This document shows positions 63,180 through 64,000 of a stretch of DNA of 64,000 nucleotides, in pieces. This stretch comes from Pirellulales bacterium. Lineage in GTDB: Bacteria; Planctomycetota; Planctomycetia; Pirellulales; Lacipirellulaceae. The translations under genes and the position numbers were made by a program. The notes under the pieces are model-generated. The model saw nothing but the letters and a program-made list of their open reading frames with translations. It was not told where the DNA came from and searched no databases. The stretch lies in NCBI GenBank assembly GCA_022448345.1, contig JAKVCB010000005.1, positions 29,328 through 93,327 on the forward strand, written 5' to 3'. The stretch's first letter is position 1. The number at the start of each line of letters is the position of its first letter.

Positions 63180-63932
63180 ATGAACAGAATTTCTACCAAA
63201 AATACAATCGGGTTTATTACAGCGGCCTTTGCTTTTGGATTGGTAATGGCCAACTCGTCCGGAATCGTAATGGCTCAAGAGACGTTTAATTTGCAAGACC
63301 TCATCGACACGATGGGTAGTTTCGAAGTTGAAGACAAGCGATTTTCCAATTTTCAGTACAGCTGGACTGGAGATATGCCTCCGGCAAATAATGTTAATCT
63401 TGTGACTTTAATTGACAGTGGTGGAAATCCGGGTTTCAGAATGACGGGCTATTTTTCGGACACCGCTCTCACCACTGGTGGGACCACTGGTGGGTCGGAT
63501 GCCCTGCTGACTTACGAAGTGGATGTCACCAACCCGACAAGCAGAATCGTAGGTGCTTTTCTCGCAGGGAACCCAAATCTTCTGGGTGGAACGCAGGGGT
63601 CGATCAACGTATCGGAAACCTTTCTTCCACTTGGAGCTAGTGGAGAGTTCACAGGCGAAATTTTTGACGATACCCTTGCCGGGACTCAGTTAATAGACTC
63701 GGTCGACTTTGGGAGCGGTTACACGCATCTCTCTGTGCAGAAGGATATTGGTGCCATTGTGTTTGAAGGTAGCGGCACGATGTCCTTTGTGGACCAAACG
63801 TTTTCCCAAACCACAATTCCTGAGCCTAGCACGACACTGTTGTTGATTTTGGGACTTGCGATGTGTGGTGTGAGTCGACGGACCCTTGCTTCCTCGGACT
63901 ACGCTTCCCAGGCTGCTTTGATTTTTGGGTGA
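63180..63932 (+). CDS. PEP-CTERM protein
   Basis: The 250-residue product has a signal peptide (IGFITAAFAFGLVMANSSGI, cleavage near VMAQET) and a beta-rich body (LIDTMGSFEVEDKRFSNFQY, ALLTYEVDVTNPTSRIVGAF). The C-terminal sorting signal is TTIPEPSTTLLLILGLAMCG followed by VSRR. After the Arg pair is a 15-residue extension (to IFG), longer than usual. GCGAGGGAG precedes the ATG. It is likely cut by an exosortase-like enzyme and released to the surface or matrix. No exosortase gene is in the window. Confidence 0.87.
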   Translation: MNRISTKNTIGFITAAFAFGLVMANSSGIVMAQETFNLQDLIDTMGSFEVEDKRFSNFQYSWTGDMPPANNVNLVTLIDSGGNPGFRMTGYFSDTALTTGGTTGGSDALLTYEVDVTNPTSRIVGAFLAGNPNLLGGTQGSINVSETFLPLGASGEFTGEIFDDTLAGTQLIDSVDFGSGYTHLSVQKDIGAIVFEGSGTMSFVDQTFSQTTIPEPSTTLLLILGLAMCGVSRRTLASSDYASQAALIFG

Positions 63933-64000
63933 ACACCCTTAAACCCGTTTGCGACTTTAGTTTCTACACCCATGGACTTTCAAAATATATGAAATCGTAT

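Noticed and set aside
1-64000. CRISPR array, insertion sequence or prophage
   Set aside because: No regularly spaced repeats, transposase, integrase or structural phage genes were seen. The single LmbU-like gene at 59.1 kb is not enough to call a mobile element.

Overview
The window looks like a chromosomal segment from a planctomycete, probably a marine member of the Pirellulales. The evidence is a TIGR03009-type planctomycete protein, PEP-CTERM proteins (one with T5SS/PEP-CTERM repeats and dockerin-like EF-hands), Na+-pumping NADH:quinone reductase genes, an arsenosugar ArsM/ArsS pair, lipid A/LPS genes, a floA/nfeD cluster, and many single-gene or short two-to-three-gene units on both strands with long spacers. 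Identifications come from reading translated sequence against remembered family motifs. No database search was run.

Layout. 0-1.5 kb: start of nqrB and complete nqrA, minus strand. 1.8-2.6 kb: a decayed family-4 glycosyltransferase. 2.8-8.6 kb: a sugar module with a nucleotidyltransferase, a NahK-like hexosamine 1-kinase, a Tat-exported GH109-type protein and a convergent secreted TIM-barrel protein. 8.7-11.7 kb: a class V aminotransferase, ilvC and ilvN. 11.8-12.1 kb: a relic of a PA0069-type radical SAM gene. 12.2-17.7 kb: two NfeD-type proteins, flotillin-like FloA, a membrane-anchored unknown and an FmdB zinc ribbon. 18.0-19.6 kb: two paralogous membrane-anchored coiled-coil proteins plus an overlapping small membrane protein. 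19.6-22.8 kb: ferritin, tRNA-Leu(GAG), coaX and a MnmE-like GTPase without the C-terminal Cys motif. 23-29 kb: a TPR protein, a conserved unknown, Tpx, a di-heme peroxidase and FxsA. 29.4-33.2 kb: an atypical Nramp-fold transporter divergent from arsM-arsS. 33-41 kb: secreted planctomycete proteins, CutA, an MBL-fold hydrolase, UppP and a large PEP-CTERM protein. 41.7-46.8 kb: moeA, pabA/trpG, an M20 peptidase and lepA. 47-51 kb: two small exported proteins and two signal peptidases, the second with a zinc-ribbon insert and a large beta-rich insert. 51-57 kb: an envelope cluster of lptB, a membrane J-domain protein, lpxD, lpxI, a membrane nuclease/phosphatase and an exported methyltransferase. 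57-64 kb: a sigma-54 activator lacking a sensor domain, unknowns, a candidate sigma-54 promoter, a set of very small proteins around a receiver-like protein, and a second PEP-CTERM protein.

Two groupings stand out as possible undescribed systems. The first is the GH109 / hexosamine 1-kinase / nucleotidyltransferase set, which could take N-acetylhexosamine from glycans to UDP-HexNAc. The second is the 61.1-62.7 kb group: a -24/-12 promoter candidate, two small basic proteins sharing a C-terminal signature, a degenerate receiver-like protein and a 44-residue CxxC microprotein that overlaps the next start by four bases. The window also holds two readable pseudogenes and long spacers in which I see no gene.
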